From: Lasiosphaeris hirsuta
Taxonomy: Eukaryota; Ascomycota; Sordariomycetes; Sordariales; Lasiosphaeriaceae
Assembly: GCA_030549175.1 (NCBI GenBank)
Contig: JAUKUA010000004.1
Span: 1-64,000 of the forward strand
Length of the DNA stretch: 64,000 bases
Reading direction: 5' to 3'
Shown here: positions 37,032 to 49,221 of the stretch, one piece after another
Position numbering within the stretch: position 1 is the stretch's first letter
How the letters are laid out: every line of letters starts with the position of its first letter
Translations under genes and position numbers: made by a program
The notes under the pieces: model-generated
The model's database searches: none
What the model saw: the letters and a program-made list of their open reading frames with translations, nothing else
What the model was told of the DNA's origin: nothing

Positions 37032-40000
37032 ATGGCGATGGCGACGGCGATGGCGATGGGCGACGACTGGGGCCGACGGGTGTTCCGGCTGCGCAACCTG
37101 CCGAGCACCATCAGCAGCGCGACCGAAGCCGCCAGCCTCCTCGGCGCCGCCCTGGGCATCCCCGTCGACCATGTCATCATCTGCTCCCTCGCCAAGACGT
37201 CCAACAAGTGGGAGGTGCCACCTTCGAGCGTGGCCACGCTGCAGCTGGCCACCGTCCCCGCCTTTGTGCACAAGACCGTCGCCGGTCGCGAGGAATGGTC
37301 GATTCCGCTCGCTGGCCGCGACCGAGGCCGGAACGACGTCTTGATTCTCGACACCCACTTCCGCGGCATGACGGTCCTCCACGACCCCGAGCCCGGGAGG
37401 CACGAGGCCGAGTATGCTTCTTTGCTCTTTTTTTTTTTTTTTGGTTTTTTTTTAATCCGAGGGGTTCCTCATTGACGGGTGTCACTCTGTAATAGCTGCA
37501 TTGCCATTTCGGGTCTCGCCAGTCACCCCTTTGGATCGTGGCAGCCCCGTGGCGACGACAAGACCTTTATGTGGATCAGAGACGAGATTCCGCGGTCCGC
37601 TCCTGGCATCAGGGCCATCATCTACGGCTATGATTCAAAGCTCCACAATAGCACCTCGTTCCAGTCCATCGGCGACCTTGGACAGAGCCTGATCCTCCGG
37701 CTCAAAGCCGGCGGGTGGAATTTACCGTCGTCCAAGCCCATCGTTTTCCTGGCGCACAGCTTAGGCGGCCTAGTTCTCAAAGAGGCCATCGTGCAGATGG
37801 CCGACAGGGACAAGAGCGTCACGGGCATCCTCGAGAACGTGCTGGGCGCCATCATGTTCGGCGTCCCTAGCCTAGGTATGGACCAGTCCCACCTGATGGC
37901 CATGGTCGAGGGGAGGCCAAACGAGCTCTTGGTCCAGGATCTGTCGCGAGAAGGCGGAACGCACTACCTGCGGCAGCTGAACCGGCGTTTTGAGGGCCTG
38001 TCCTTTCTTCGGACTGCAAGGATCCTCTGGGCATACGAAACAGCAGAGTCCCCGACGGTCGAGGTGGGTTGAGAAATGGTCGAGTGCACCAGCAGGAGCT
38101 AACGCGTAACGCGCCAACAGCAAAGAGACGACGGCACTTGGGCTACGACCGGGCCTCCCGCTATCCTGGTTAGCATAGCGTCGGCAACGTGTCACTACCA
38201 CCGAAAGGACAAGTCGGTAACGATCCCGATCAACGAGAGTCATTCCAACATGGTCAAGTTCTCCCGGGGGGATCCGAATCTGGAAATAATCATGGAGTCT
38301 GTCAGAGACCTGTGCTCCCGGAGAAACCGGCACCAGGCACGTCGAGGTTCAGAAGCTGCCGAGGAATCACGAAGCGATCCCCTAGGAGATGCTCACCAAG
38401 CGGGCAAAAAGAAAGACATGGAGGGAGAAGAGACGATCAAGGAGCTAGGAAAGCTCATCGCTTCCATCGATGGTCAGTTAGCCCCTATAATATGTATTCA
38501 GCAAGTGCTTTGCTCTTGATTTTTCCCCTCGGGCACCACTAATGTCCGTCCGTTAGATCTGCATAACTCGATATACGCGTCCGAGCTGAGCGATCGTCTG
38601 GGTCAGATCGAACATCCGTCCGAGAACACTTTTCAGTGGATATTCGACCTACCTCTATTCACAGAGTGGTTGCAGGGCGAGGGCGGGCTATTCTGGATCC
38701 ACGGGAAGCCAGGCTCGGGAAAATCAACCTTGATGAAGTTCATCTACGAGAGCCGGCAGACCTGGGATCTCCTACATACCTGGGGGACCGATTCTCTCGA
38801 GATTAGGGCCAGTTTCTTTTTCCATTACCGAGGCTCTGCGATCCAAAAATCATTCGAGGGCGTCCTGAGGAGTCTTGTCGACCAGATTCTCGGCCCACAC
38901 CGGGACAGGTTGTCCAGCGAGTACCGGCCCATTTGGGAGCAGTATCGGCTCCTCAAGTTTAGAGAAGCAATCGAGGAAGAAAGGGAAGAACGAAGGAAGC
39001 AAGAAGGGAAACCGGAAAAAGAAAAAGATTCGGCAAAGGAAAAGAGGGGCAACCAAGCGACAGCGGCCAGGGAAACATTAAAGGACATCAAGAACTCCCT
39101 GAGGGCTCTCATCAAGTCTCTACCGCCGTCGTGCAGTACCTCGCCCACGCTGAGGCTCCTCGGGGAGGTGGCAAAGTGCTTCCAGGGAGAAGACGGCTTC
39201 GTTCTCAAGCTGGAGAGAGTCATGCGCCTGCTGCTGGATCAGGGCGTAACAAGGATGGACCTGGTGCTCTTCTTTGACGCACTCGACGAGTACGATGGGC
39301 ACCTCGACCTGATCAGCCGCTTCCTTACCGGCTTGACGCAGGGCTCCGAGACATCGGCGACGCGGGTCAAGGTTTGTTTCTCCAGCCGCCCCTGGGAACC
39401 GCTCAAGGCTCACTTTGCCGGCTATCCAAACTTTGCTCTGCAGGACTACACCAGAGCCGACATTGAAAACTACGCAGCGGGCTCGGTAGCGAGCTGGGGC
39501 ATAGACAGTCCCGTCGTCGTTAGCTTGGTGCCCAAGATCATATCCCGGGCGAATGGTGTGTTTCTCTGGGTGAACCTGGCGATGCAGGTGCTGCATGAAG
39601 CGTATTTGCTTAACCCAGAAATGGCGACGGCGGCTGCCATGGAGGAGAAGCTCCTGCGGTTGCCCAGCGGCCTGTCCGAGTTCTACAAGCTCATCATCCA
39701 ACGGATAGGCCGGACGAACCGGCGCCATACCTATGCCCTCCTGGAGCTGCTGATACGAAACAACGGGATCCCGCTTACCGCCATCCAGATTCAGCATGCC
39801 GTTCTGGTATCCGGGTGCGCCGACTATGCCGAGGCAGCAGACGTGATCGGGAGGGCCAAGGCTGGCTCGGTCAAGCGCGACAGGCTCTCGGCCAGCGGGG
39901 TTGGTGTGGCGACGACGCTGAGCACGAAGGAGATGGAAGCCAGGATCCACATTGCCAGGTGGGGGGGAGGGCTCGTCGAGATCAAGCGGCGGGACCACGT

Positions 40001-41369
40001 CGACTATCCCCAGCTGATGCACCAGACCGTGCTCGAGTTCACCATGGGACTCGATTTCAAGAGGATTGTGGTCGGCAACCTCGCAAGCTTTGCCAGCGAG
40101 AACGGGCACTCGTTCCACGTAAAGTACCTGGGCCAAAAGCTGGCAGGCCGGGGCAGGCCGGGCCTTGGCATGGCGGAGGTGGTTCTCGAGGAATTGGACC
40201 TAGGCGGAGGGAAGACTGCCGAGCCGCGGGACTCGGATGCCGTCTCCAAGCTGGAGAGGGAGCTGCTGCAGCACCTCGCGTACCACGCCGAACAAGCCGA
40301 GCTGACGACCGGGAGAAGCCAACTCGACTACTTGCACACGCTGCCGATTGGGGGGGACGGCTTTCTCGTCTTCCTGGCCGTTTCGTGTGGCCTGACTCTG
40401 TGCCTGCGAGACTGGGTAGCGAGGAAGCCGCGGCAGATGGAGAGGCTGGTTGCTCGACTGCAGCGTCGCGAGGTCGCCTTGTCCAACATAACCGCGCGGG
40501 GACTATACGCCGGGGGCGGTGTCGCCCGACAGCCGAAAACCGACCCTGCTCGACAGAAGAGCATGGCCGATCAGCGAGACGGCGTTGGGGCTCAACAAAA
40601 CAGCCTTGTTCAACAAGAACACGGCGGCGGCGCTGCCACCGTCGTACCTTTGGCCAGTTCCATTTTCTTTGCGCCGCGGTCGGGGATTTTCCACGACAGG
40701 CACTTCAAAATCCTGACGCTACTTCTGGAAAAGGGGTACGGCCTCGTCGAGCACGAACCTGAATTTTTCACGAGACTATGCGCCGAGATTTGGCGGAACG
40801 AAACAAACGCGTCAGAAAGGATACCGAACGCGACCCTCCACACCGTGGCAACCTGGCTCCTAGAGAAAGGCCAGGATCCCAACGCGCGATTTACCGCCCG
40901 GAGCTTGACGGCGCGGCGGGGCGAAGTCAGAAACCCTGCCGAGACCGGCATGTTGGGTGCCACGGCGCTGCACCTGGCGCCGCCGGATCTGGCTGCCGAA
41001 CTGATCCGTTTCGGGGCGCACGCCAGCGCCCTCGACCCGCAGGGGAACACGCCGCTGCACTGGGCCCTCTTCCCGCAGGACCTGGGGTCGGGAGCGAGAA
41101 ACCCCGTCGCACACTGGGGTTGTGCGCGGCGGTACGAGAAGTGCCGCGTCCTGGTCGGCGCCGGCTGCGCTATCCCCTTTACCAAGAAGCTTTGGGACCG
41201 GGGGCTGGCCGAGTTCGACCGCGAGGGATTCGATACCGAGTCCTTACGGTCCCGCGAGGTCTACGCCAGGCGGGCGCTGAGTGACAAGGAGAGGATGAAA
41301 AAGGGGTTGAACCAGCTGGTGCGAAGACTAAGACGGACCCAGCCCGGGCCCCAGAGCCAACCTATCTAG
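37032..41369 (+). CDS. NLR-type STAND protein: alpha/beta hydrolase, NACHT, ankyrin-like end
   Basis: Four exons (37032-37411, 37496-38063, 38121-38472, 38557-41369) give 1370 residues, all junctions in frame. Residues 1-126 form an N-terminal domain (VFRLRNLPSTISSATEAASL, VLILDTHFRGMTVL) seen ahead of the hydrolase in related fungal proteins. The hydrolase follows: ISGLASHPFGSW, WIRDEIP, YGYDS, then FLAHSLGG with probable nucleophile Ser215. The NACHT domain has P-loop GKPGSGKST (from residue 483) and Walker B FFDALDE (672-678). A charged insertion rich in Glu/Lys/Arg lies between them (about 38960-39060). The C terminus has ankyrin-like GATALHLAPPDLAAELI and GNTPLHWAL (from residue 1234). 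Fungal NLRs of this build (SesB-like hydrolase effectors) are linked to heterokaryon incompatibility and programmed cell death; that role here is inferred. The key motifs look intact. Confidence 0.88.
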
Positions 41370-41723
41370 ATCTAATTCCTCAGCCTACATTTAATATTAT
41401 GATGAACTTTTATCATACCTACCTACCTTTCTTTATATCATGAGGTGCCAATAGAGAATTGAATGCAATGCTTACGTTAGGAGGGAGATGGAGCTGTACC
41501 TCCCCTCCTTCCCCCCCACTCCCCCCTTGGCAGCTGGCAAAACCGCCACCAGCCGCTCACAGCTGGCTACCTTTTCGTTTACGCGAGAGACAAGGTGTGG
41601 ATAGCAAATGAACCACGTGCAGGTTGCGCAGATGTGCGTGTCAAATTTGCGAATTGCATCAGGACTTCCCCTCAGCGCACTCGGCCAGTTACCTGAACGC
41701 ACAGCGACAACCCAACAAACACC
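41370..41723. other. Intergenic, promoter of the FAR1-like gene
   Basis: 354 bases with poly-C tracts near 41510-41525 and no gene. A start-proximal CAAACACC precedes the next ATG. Confidence 0.5.
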
Positions 41724-42641
41724 ATGGCGCAACCGCCATCACACGCGCAGATGCAGCAGATGGCCCAGCCGGGACATCAGCTGTTGCAACAAATGGCCGC
41801 TCCTGTTTCTGCGCAGCAGGTCCAGCACCAGCTGCAGCAGATGCAGCAAGTGCAGCAAATGCAACAGCAACAGCAACAAGTTCAGCAGGCCCAGCAGGTC
41901 CAGCAGGCCCAGCAACCAGCCCGGCCCAACTTCCAGATGGCGCTGCAGCCGCCGCCGCAGGACCGGCTGTACCCGACGTTCGAGGCACTCCAGAACGACC
42001 TCAAGAACTTCACGCGGTCCCAGGGCTACGCCGTAGTCATCGTATCCTCGCTCAACCGCGACCCACAGGGACACTACCGGCGGTACAACCTGTGCTGCTC
42101 CAAGGGGGGCAAGAACTACACGTCGCACAGCAAGGGGATCCGGCAGGCGCGGTCGACCAAGACGGGGTGTCCGATGCGGCTCAAGGCGGTGCAGGAGAAG
42201 GCGTGGCCGTACGACGACAAGTGGCACGTGGTGGTGCAGTGCGCCGAGCACAACCACGAGCCCTTCACGGGCGAGCCGGGCGCCGTGGTGCCGGCTCAGT
42301 TCCGCAAGATCGAGGACGACGGCCGCCGCTGGCTCATGATCATGCACCGCGACGCCCAGTGCACCCTGCGCCAGCTGACCATCGGCCTGCGCATCTCCTT
42401 TGGCGACAAGTACCAGTACGTCAAGAAGAGCGACGTGCGCAACATGCTGGCCAAGATCAAGCGCGACGAGGAGCGCAGCGCCGCCGCCGCCGCCGCCGCT
42501 CAGGGCCTGCCCCCCGACGTCCCCTACACCCTCATCCCGCCCTCCCACCAGCCGCCCCTGCCCCTGCCCCAGCCCGTCGAGCAGATGCCCCAGCTGCCCG
42601 AGCACATGCAGGTGCCGGATCCCGACCTCGAGTCGGACGAC

Positions 42642-42675
<34 letters not shown>

Positions 42676-42680
42676 CTTAG
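41724..42680 (+). CDS. FAR1/MULE-type DNA-binding protein, probably domesticated
   Basis: A single exon encodes 318 residues. An N-terminal low-complexity region of about 75 residues is rich in Gln (QMQQVQQMQQQQQQVQQ). Then comes a FAR1/WRKY-GCM1-like zinc-binding fold: YPTFEALQNDLKNFTRSQGY, YRRYNLCCSKGGKNY, RSTKTGCPMRLKA and VVQCAEHNHEPF. The Cys and the final H-x-H are the metal ligands typical of the domain, which comes from Mutator-like transposases. A helical region follows (CTLRQLTIGLRISFG, VRNMLAKIKRDEERS). The protein ends in an acidic tail of nearly pure Asp. No transposase core is present, so it is likely a transcription-factor-like protein derived from a transposase. The target is unknown. 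It lies 354 bases after the NLR gene on the same strand. Confidence 0.82.
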
Positions 42681-43785
42681 TCCGGCGGCTCATAGTAACT
42701 CTGTAGACGACGGCGACGAGAGAAGAGCTTGCGGGGGTTAGGCAAAGCCTGTAATTTTGAAGTCTACGTAGAGGGCACATGGCTGCGGTGCCGAAAAAGT
42801 GATAAAAAGCGACAGTCGAAGAAATCAAAGGCATAAACAAACAGCCATGATTGTGGAGAATAGGGGCTGAGCTGGTGGTCTGTTGTAAATCCGGCACTGT
42901 TGTCGAGGGTCGATATGAAAACGCTCCCTACCCGTTGCAATTCCGAAAAGTTGCTCATTTGGCTAACAAGTGTTTTTGCGGGAGACAGAAAGGCTCAGCA
43001 GGCACCCACTACTACCCTCTTCGCACACTCCAGGTCGGGACCACAGGCGAGGCACAATTCCCCAAAACTGCTGCCTGTGATAGATGCCTCGTGCGGCTCC
43101 CGCCAAGGGGACCCATGCCCGACCTCTAGGGCTGATGTCTAGCGCTCCGGCTGAAAGAAAGACGAAGCTCGAGGCTTTCCCCAGCTAAAAGCCCGCGTCT
43201 CGAAAATCTAGGTAGATTGCAAGTCAGCCCTATTTGGTAACGTCGCTGTTAGCGAGCAGGCAGCAGTAAAATCAACTCGTCACTCCACTCGAGTAGCATC
43301 CGAGACTCGGACTCGCTAGGATTTACAAACATTGTGTTTTGCTGATGGATGCCCTACGTCAAAAAGGCAACGCAGCTGGACGGGTAAGGCGCAGTTCGCT
43401 AGTCCCCCGTCCAATGAATGTGGGACCTTTACCCCTTGTGCTGTGTGCTCTCTACACATTTAGCCTGTTTGATGCGCCACTGGCACCAAGTCTCCGTCGC
43501 CCGCAGCTGCTCAGGACGGTAGCGTAAGCTGGAAGATCATACCGGCATTGCTCGGACTACAAGATTAAACCACTATAGTCGCTCTCCCATGTGTGGGCCC
43601 AAAACAGGGCATTGCAAAGAGGAAGGAATCTCATCTTTCGCATGTGTGGAGCGACAGCAAACAACGTCACATCGTTACTTCTGACCTCCTATCCGAGTCA
43701 AACCGACAGGGTCCATTGCGGACGGTGCTATTCAGAGAACTGTAAACTATTGTCTTGCAGATCGTCCCCCCCCCGAGGGAAGACA
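42681..43785. other. Intergenic region
   Basis: No supported gene. A C9 run precedes the TATA box of the next gene. Confidence 0.5.
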
Positions 43786-43791
43786 TATAAA
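43786..43791 (+). promoter_or_regulatory. Probable TATA box of the small secreted protein gene
   Basis: TATAAA about 150 bases before the start codon, followed by a CA-rich, G-poor leader (43800-43938) typical of strongly expressed fungal genes. Confidence 0.6.
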
Positions 43792-43869
43792 GCCAGCCTT
43801 CGCACCCCGTCCACAACAACTCGTATCCATCACTCAGCAACTCACCACCATCAACTCCAACTCCAACCC

Positions 43870-43919
43870 AAACCAAACCAAACCAAACCAAACCAAACCA
43901 AACCAAACCAAACCAAACC
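43870..43919 (+). repeat. AAACC pentanucleotide repeat, 10 units, in the 5' leader
   Basis: Ten perfect AAACC units end 19 bases before the start codon of the small secreted protein gene. They probably lie in the transcribed leader, given the TATA box about 80 bases upstream. Confidence 0.9.
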
Positions 43920-43938
43920 CACCAACAACACCATCACA

Positions 43939-44375
43939 ATGAAGTCCCAAATCCTCCTCCTCATCGCCGCGGCCCTCCCCTCGACCCTGGCAGCCAAGCC
44001 CAAGCTGAACCAGTACCGCAGCATGGACGACTGGTGAGTCCCGTCCGCCACCGCGCGAGAGCAAGTTACCTTCTTGGTGCTAACAAGACCCCCAGCAACA
44101 ACGACAGAAATATCCTGTTCCACGCCGCGCCCGTCTCCGGCCGGTGCTACAACCTCGACGGCGCCACGGGCGCCTTCTTCTGGAGCACCGGCGGCATGCT
44201 CAACCCCCGGGGTAAGCTTGGTCTTTCTTGAGTGTGTGTTTGTGTGTGTGTGTGTCTGTGGTGCTAACGGGGCAAAGTGTACACCGGGTCGGATTGCAAT
44301 GGCACCGAGGATCCGCTGTCGACGAATGGACGGTGCTTTGAGAAGGGCAAGTACCGCTCGTACAAGTGCTGGTAG
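43939..44375 (+). CDS. Small secreted cysteine-containing protein
   Basis: Three exons (43939-44033, 44096-44211, 44278-44375) give 102 residues. MKSQILLLIAAALPSTLAA is a clear signal peptide, leaving a mature form of about 83 residues with five Cys (DDWCNN, GRCYNL, SDCNG, GRCFEKG, YKCW). Trp and Gly are frequent (GAFFWSTGGMLN), which suggests a compact beta-rich fold. No family is recognised. Size, secretion, Cys content and location in a repeat-rich region fit an effector-like or antimicrobial-type protein, but that is inference. The second intron holds a GT microsatellite. TATA box and A/C-rich leader suggest high expression. The splice sites are canonical and the gene looks intact. Confidence 0.82.
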
Positions 44376-45319
44376 GGGGCCGGGGTGAGGCGGTGGGGGG
44401 TGGGGGGTGTGGGGTTAGTTTTTGAATAGATGTTGGATGTATTGAAATTGAACAAGGAGCTTGAAAATGGAAGACTTTACCAGCGAACCCATCCCTTTGA
44501 GACTTCCACCGTGATATGTTGAAGCCAGAGGAGTGCCAGTCGTCGAAGCAGCCAGTATCCATGGATGAATCTGGTGTTGGTAGATGTAACGGAATTCGGC
44601 GTAGCGGGTGGGCTCCCAAGGGAAAGACACCAGGGTTCAGAGTAAAAGAGTAGTAAATTTCAACGCAGCAACACAGCCGAAGGTTGTAGGTTATTATGAC
44701 ACATTGCAGAGAGGACACCTACGCTTCTCATAACTCCTTTTGAAATTTTGGTGTGTAGCGATGTTTTAGATGGTGAGTGTGGTGTCAGGAGCTCAGGTTA
44801 GAGTTTTGGATTTTACCATACATAACCCTACAGAGAGCCAGTACCTACCTAGTAGTATATTCCTTGAATAATAGCTTAAAACGCTCCAGACGCAAAAAAA
44901 TTATGTTATTTAGAGCGGGGTTTTCCCGTTCTATGTGTTTCCATCCGCTAAACTGCGAAGCTATAAAGTTTATGATTGGGTGTTCTAGGTTGCTCTACGT
45001 CCCAATATGAGCGAATAGCGTGCTTGTTACTTAGCAGCACACCCTAATAGACTCAACTTTACATCTAAGTACCACGATGTATACCTAGGCGCTTCACCAC
45101 CCGGTTATCCCACTACCTGAGGCTAACATATGAGCTACTGGCACGGACCGCTGGCATTTTCCAGCCTGCACTCTTTGTAACAGCCATCACGAATCTGCCT
45201 ACTTTACTTATTTTACCCCAAGGCACTCATGAAATCTTGCTTCGCAACAATCCGGTACCGTAGCACCCTTCTCGCCACTGCGACTCTATAGACGTAACAC
45301 GAGAGTAAATGGTGACGTC
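44376..45319. other. Intergenic region, degenerate in its second half
   Basis: No supported gene. From about 44800 the sequence is TA-rich and probably mutated repeat DNA continuing into the next relic. Confidence 0.45.
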
Positions 45320-46270
45320 CGCTTTTAGATTTTCCGCCGGCGACTTTATAGGCGCCGTTAGGCTGATCGTTGATATTGGTTAAGCCCTATGAGATGCCGG
45401 CGGAGCCTTGGATAATTACCGCCATATTATCACCGAACTCGAACTGCTTCAAAACGTCCTCACACAGTTGCAATCAAGGAGCCCCACCAGTGGGGGATCA
45501 GGAATCCCCAGTGCCATCAATATCTACGCAAAGAAGTAAGCTTAACTCACTCTCGCGACATTGTCCGAGTTCCTCGAGACTATCCCAAATCGGATGGCTA
45601 CCGCATTGACGTACCGAGCCGAGCTATCAACATGGTCGCCGACAACCTCCCACCGGCGCCCCCCCAGCTGCCGATACCACGAGAAGCAACCGTACGACAC
45701 AAGCACAAACACAATTGGTCCAAGAGAAAGCTCGGAAAGTTCAACCTGTCAGCAACAGACGTAGCAACAAGAACTAGATATAGTGATTTTCCGCCGCATT
45801 CATTTAGACATCAGACCCTTTGAGGCCTTCTCTGTTATTGCACGTGGGCTAGTTCATTGCGAATCTACTAAGCGTAAGACTGTTGGCGGAGTGGTCTATG
45901 CCTGTAGAGGCTTATGCTCACCGCCCACCTATTTCTCCAGATCCAGACCCAGGCAGCCACTGCCTTTTCCATGCACTTCACTTCACACACACACCTAGAT
46001 AGCAATATCGCCACACCGTTCCCCATAGAGACGTGTTATCTATTTCGGAGATACCGCGGCAAATTCGATGAGCTTACATATAGATTGAAGATTCAGCAGG
46101 CAATGTTTGGCCTCGGACTGTTAGACTTGGCGGAAAGCCTGCTAGGCCTATCTAATACCGGGGATCTTGCCGTGGACGAGTTCGCACTTATCATGCAAGA
46201 CGCCGAGATTAGAGTCAAACTAGTTAGTATTGAAGTCCTCTCCATGGCCAGTTTCCAGGCATTTTGAGGA
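45320..46270 (+). pseudogene. STAND/NLR N-terminal relic, RIP-like
   Basis: Near 45330-45480 the plus strand reads FSAGDFIGAVRLIVDIG-stop-AL-stop-DAGGALDNYRHIITELELLQ and then VLTQLQ. This is the conserved N-terminal helical domain of many fungal STAND and ubiquitin-like-domain proteins. The stops are TAA and TGA where Gln and Arg codons are expected, as in RIP. Further degraded blocks follow: TELSTWSPTTS-like sequence, then GLGLLDLAESLLGLSNTGD and FALIMQDAEI near 46100-46210. No nucleotide-binding motif was found. It is a dead fragment. Confidence 0.5.
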
Positions 46271-47400
46271 GGTACGATTATTGCCTGAGATTACTCGCTA
46301 CCGGCCTTGGACACAGTCTGCAAGGTGTACGTCTCCCCAAGATCCAAAACCAGAAGGGCTATCTTTAAGGTCTAGTATCAACCGCAGAAAGTTTGGGAGA
46401 CCATCGCAGGGATCACAGTAATATTGCTGGATTGGGGGTCCTGTGGCTTGCAGCGTACTGTATTACTCGCCTGGAAACAGGGGGATAGGAAGCAGATCAA
46501 TGCTCAGGGGTAAGAGTGTGTCAGCTATCATGGCTTCTGGACGCACACTGAACAGATAGCTGATGAGAATCTATGGCGTTGCCATGCGAAAGTGTAGGGC
46601 GGCTACCTATCACTAGCTCCGGGCATCAGCTGGTCCACTCTCAGAAGACCAGTCGAGCTAGTCTCCATTCATGCAAGAATGAATATCTAGGTTTAAAGTT
46701 CCTTTTCATTCGTTTCCTTCTCTTCCATGAAGAACGTATTGCCCGTCATATGGCCGCCCACGAGGCCATCGCTAAACACACTGCCGCTGGTCGCCGAGTT
46801 TGCCGACAGGCCCGAGACGGAGCAATGCGCAGGCTGCGGAACCACATTCATCGACCAGGCCACGAACTCCGCGAAGGCCCTATCGCCGCTCGCCGGGTCG
46901 GCTGGGAGCCCGACCATGATGGCGCGGATGCGAAGGACCATCGTGGCGGGGGGCTCGACGCGCGCCTCAATGAGCCGGACTCCCGACTAGGTGAAGGAAA
47001 GGATGAGAACCTACGTCAAGGGAGTGGTCAGTCTGCGGTGTACGGGAAGCGAAGACGAGGCATGGGCTGGCTACGAGGCAGAAGAGCGAGCGGGGCGGTA
47101 ACGTACACTCGCCGACGATATCGATGCGCGACGCAGGGTTGCGTGCACATCTCTGCAAAAGCAGACCTCGGCAAGCTTTTCTAAATCGTCCAGCGTGACT
47201 TCGGATGGCGGCTTGGCTGATTACTGCGCTCTTTTCTGCAATGATATCCCTCAGGTCAAGGAGGTGACCAGGGACAACGGGATGTTGCTCTCCCCGATAT
47301 GGACTGCCGGAAGGCTTTGCGGCGTTGCGCCTGTTTCTCCATCTACCTACCTCATTTGAAGCAAAGCTTCAAATTGGTTCGTGATCAAGGGTTTGGACAC
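46271..47400. other. Possible small minus-strand gene, unresolved
   Basis: On the minus strand two coding-like blocks, TLDDLEKLAEVCFCRDVHAT (about 47180) and LIEARVEPPATMVLRIRAIM (about 46950), might be joined by an intron ending GACGTAG near 47015. The first block has no clear start, and I recognise no family. The longer plus-strand frame (46573-47184) is Arg-rich and looks like its shadow. No gene is called. Confidence 0.25.
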
Positions 47401-49221
47401 ACGCAACATGCCGGAATTCGCGGTACCTGGCTCGTCTAGCAAGGTTAGATTATGTGTTCGATGTACTGTGCAGGCAAAATCTGCCACTGCCCACTGCACC
47501 ACCGCACACAGCACACACACCTGACACTTCGTCGCCCATGGAAGAAGGTCGTCACGGTGTGTCTCTAAAATCTTATCGGGTTCCATTTAGCGGGGCGGCT
47601 CCCATTCTTTTGACGGGTCTGCCGTACCAGCCCAGCCGACCACCGTGGGGTCACCGACTTGCAGGTTGGGCCAATCAAAGAAACCCACTTCTTGGAGAAT
47701 GCGTTTCCTATGGCCGGCTCATTGGATACTGGCCAATGTGTATGTATTTACGTGACCCAAGGGGGGGCCAATTTCCGGCAAAAGCCGTCACCCCCCTTTC
47801 ACGATAACTCTCCAATAGAAAGTGCTAGTGCTAGTAAAATTGTTAGTTGGGGTGAAGCATCCGCCACCACATTTCGCCATAGGCTGCATGTCTCTTACCG
47901 ACTATCACCAATCGTCCGAATTCTGACCAAGCGTCCGAAATCCGACAGGACGAACACGAATATGTCGAGCCAAGTATTCGCGCTTTAGCACTAGACATGT
48001 CAATGTACAAGTATGTACATACAACCAGAACGACGGGGACCGTTTCCCAGCGTACTCTCTTAGGAGGCGAGGAAAGCAAATCGCAACCTTTTCCAAAGTC
48101 TGATAAGTCTTTCCAGCCCGCTTCGGTGGGCCTCTCGCTCGGTGCTTGTGACATTTCACCCCACGTTGGCCCTTGCTCGCCTTGCATCCCTCCGTCCTTC
48201 CGTGGAAGGCGGGAAGACCGGTGACGCCCTGGCCATGCGATCCCAGAAGAGCCCGACAACATCATCAATCTACACATGCTACCTTGCATTTGATGATGCG
48301 CCCAATCCCAATTCACGTTCTGTCGTTAAGAGTGGAGCGCCCGATCATCGAAGCAACGGCTGTCTGACAAAGCGAATATACTATTCGCTGTCAAGCCACA
48401 CCGGTATTGCCAAGCCGCTGGTCAGCCCTGTATTGGCCCCTTTTGGCTCTTGCAGGTATGGCGAGGGATGGGGTTTATTACGGGTTGCGCATTCCATCCT
48501 GCGATCCATGGATTTGAATCATGATGTGCCCTGCGCGAGATGGCGTCTGCAGTGAACACAACAGCATGTAAGCATGTCCACACCCGAGCAGTTTTGCTAC
48601 TAGGTATGCCGAAAAGGTGGCACCAATGATCAATCTGACTTGCGGCCCTCGCGCATGCGCGCCAACTCCCCGCCAATTTTGCAGCCAAAACCGCCTCTTG
48701 GCCGCCACCTGCAGCTAAAACAGTTCACGGGTGTGGCCTCGAGACTCCCTTCATAGACTTGTTCCATCCCCGGTGCAACGGCTGCCGAGCCTCGCAGTCA
48801 ATGGACTGAAGCTACACTAAGGTAGGCTAGTAGGTCCGGCAAGACCACAACAAAGCCGCCAGCTCTCGCGGCCTGTGAGAATCGAGGAAGCAGCCCCGAA
48901 TGCCGTGCCAGGAAAAATAGACGGGAGTTGCCGAGCTGCGCAGCGCAGGCGCTGGTAACGAATGGGTGGCGAATGGGCGAATTGCCGCTTCCTGGGCGCC
49001 AGTAGCGGTAGGCGTGCAGGGCCTAGGCTGATGACGATTGATTCGGGAGGGAGATCTTGAGGGTGTGGTTGCACCAAGAAGCCTGAGCTTTTATGGGTCG
49101 ACACGTGTACACTCCTTCACTCACCCATCTCACCCATCAGGGATCCCAAGGAGCCCGCGATAATCTGCCCAGGGAGTGGTTTGGGATCCCACGGGGGCAG
49201 GATGTTCAGGTACCCAGCAGC
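47401..49221. other. Intergenic region
   Basis: About 1.8 kb with no supported gene on either strand. Confidence 0.45.

Noticed and set aside
41739..42605. 288-codon open frame on the minus strand
   Set aside because: Antisense of the FAR1-like gene. Leu/Gly/Val runs come from the CAG and GAC repeats.
46573..47184. 203-codon plus-strand open frame
   Set aside because: Arg-rich, GC-skewed reading with no motif; probably a shadow of minus-strand coding-like blocks.
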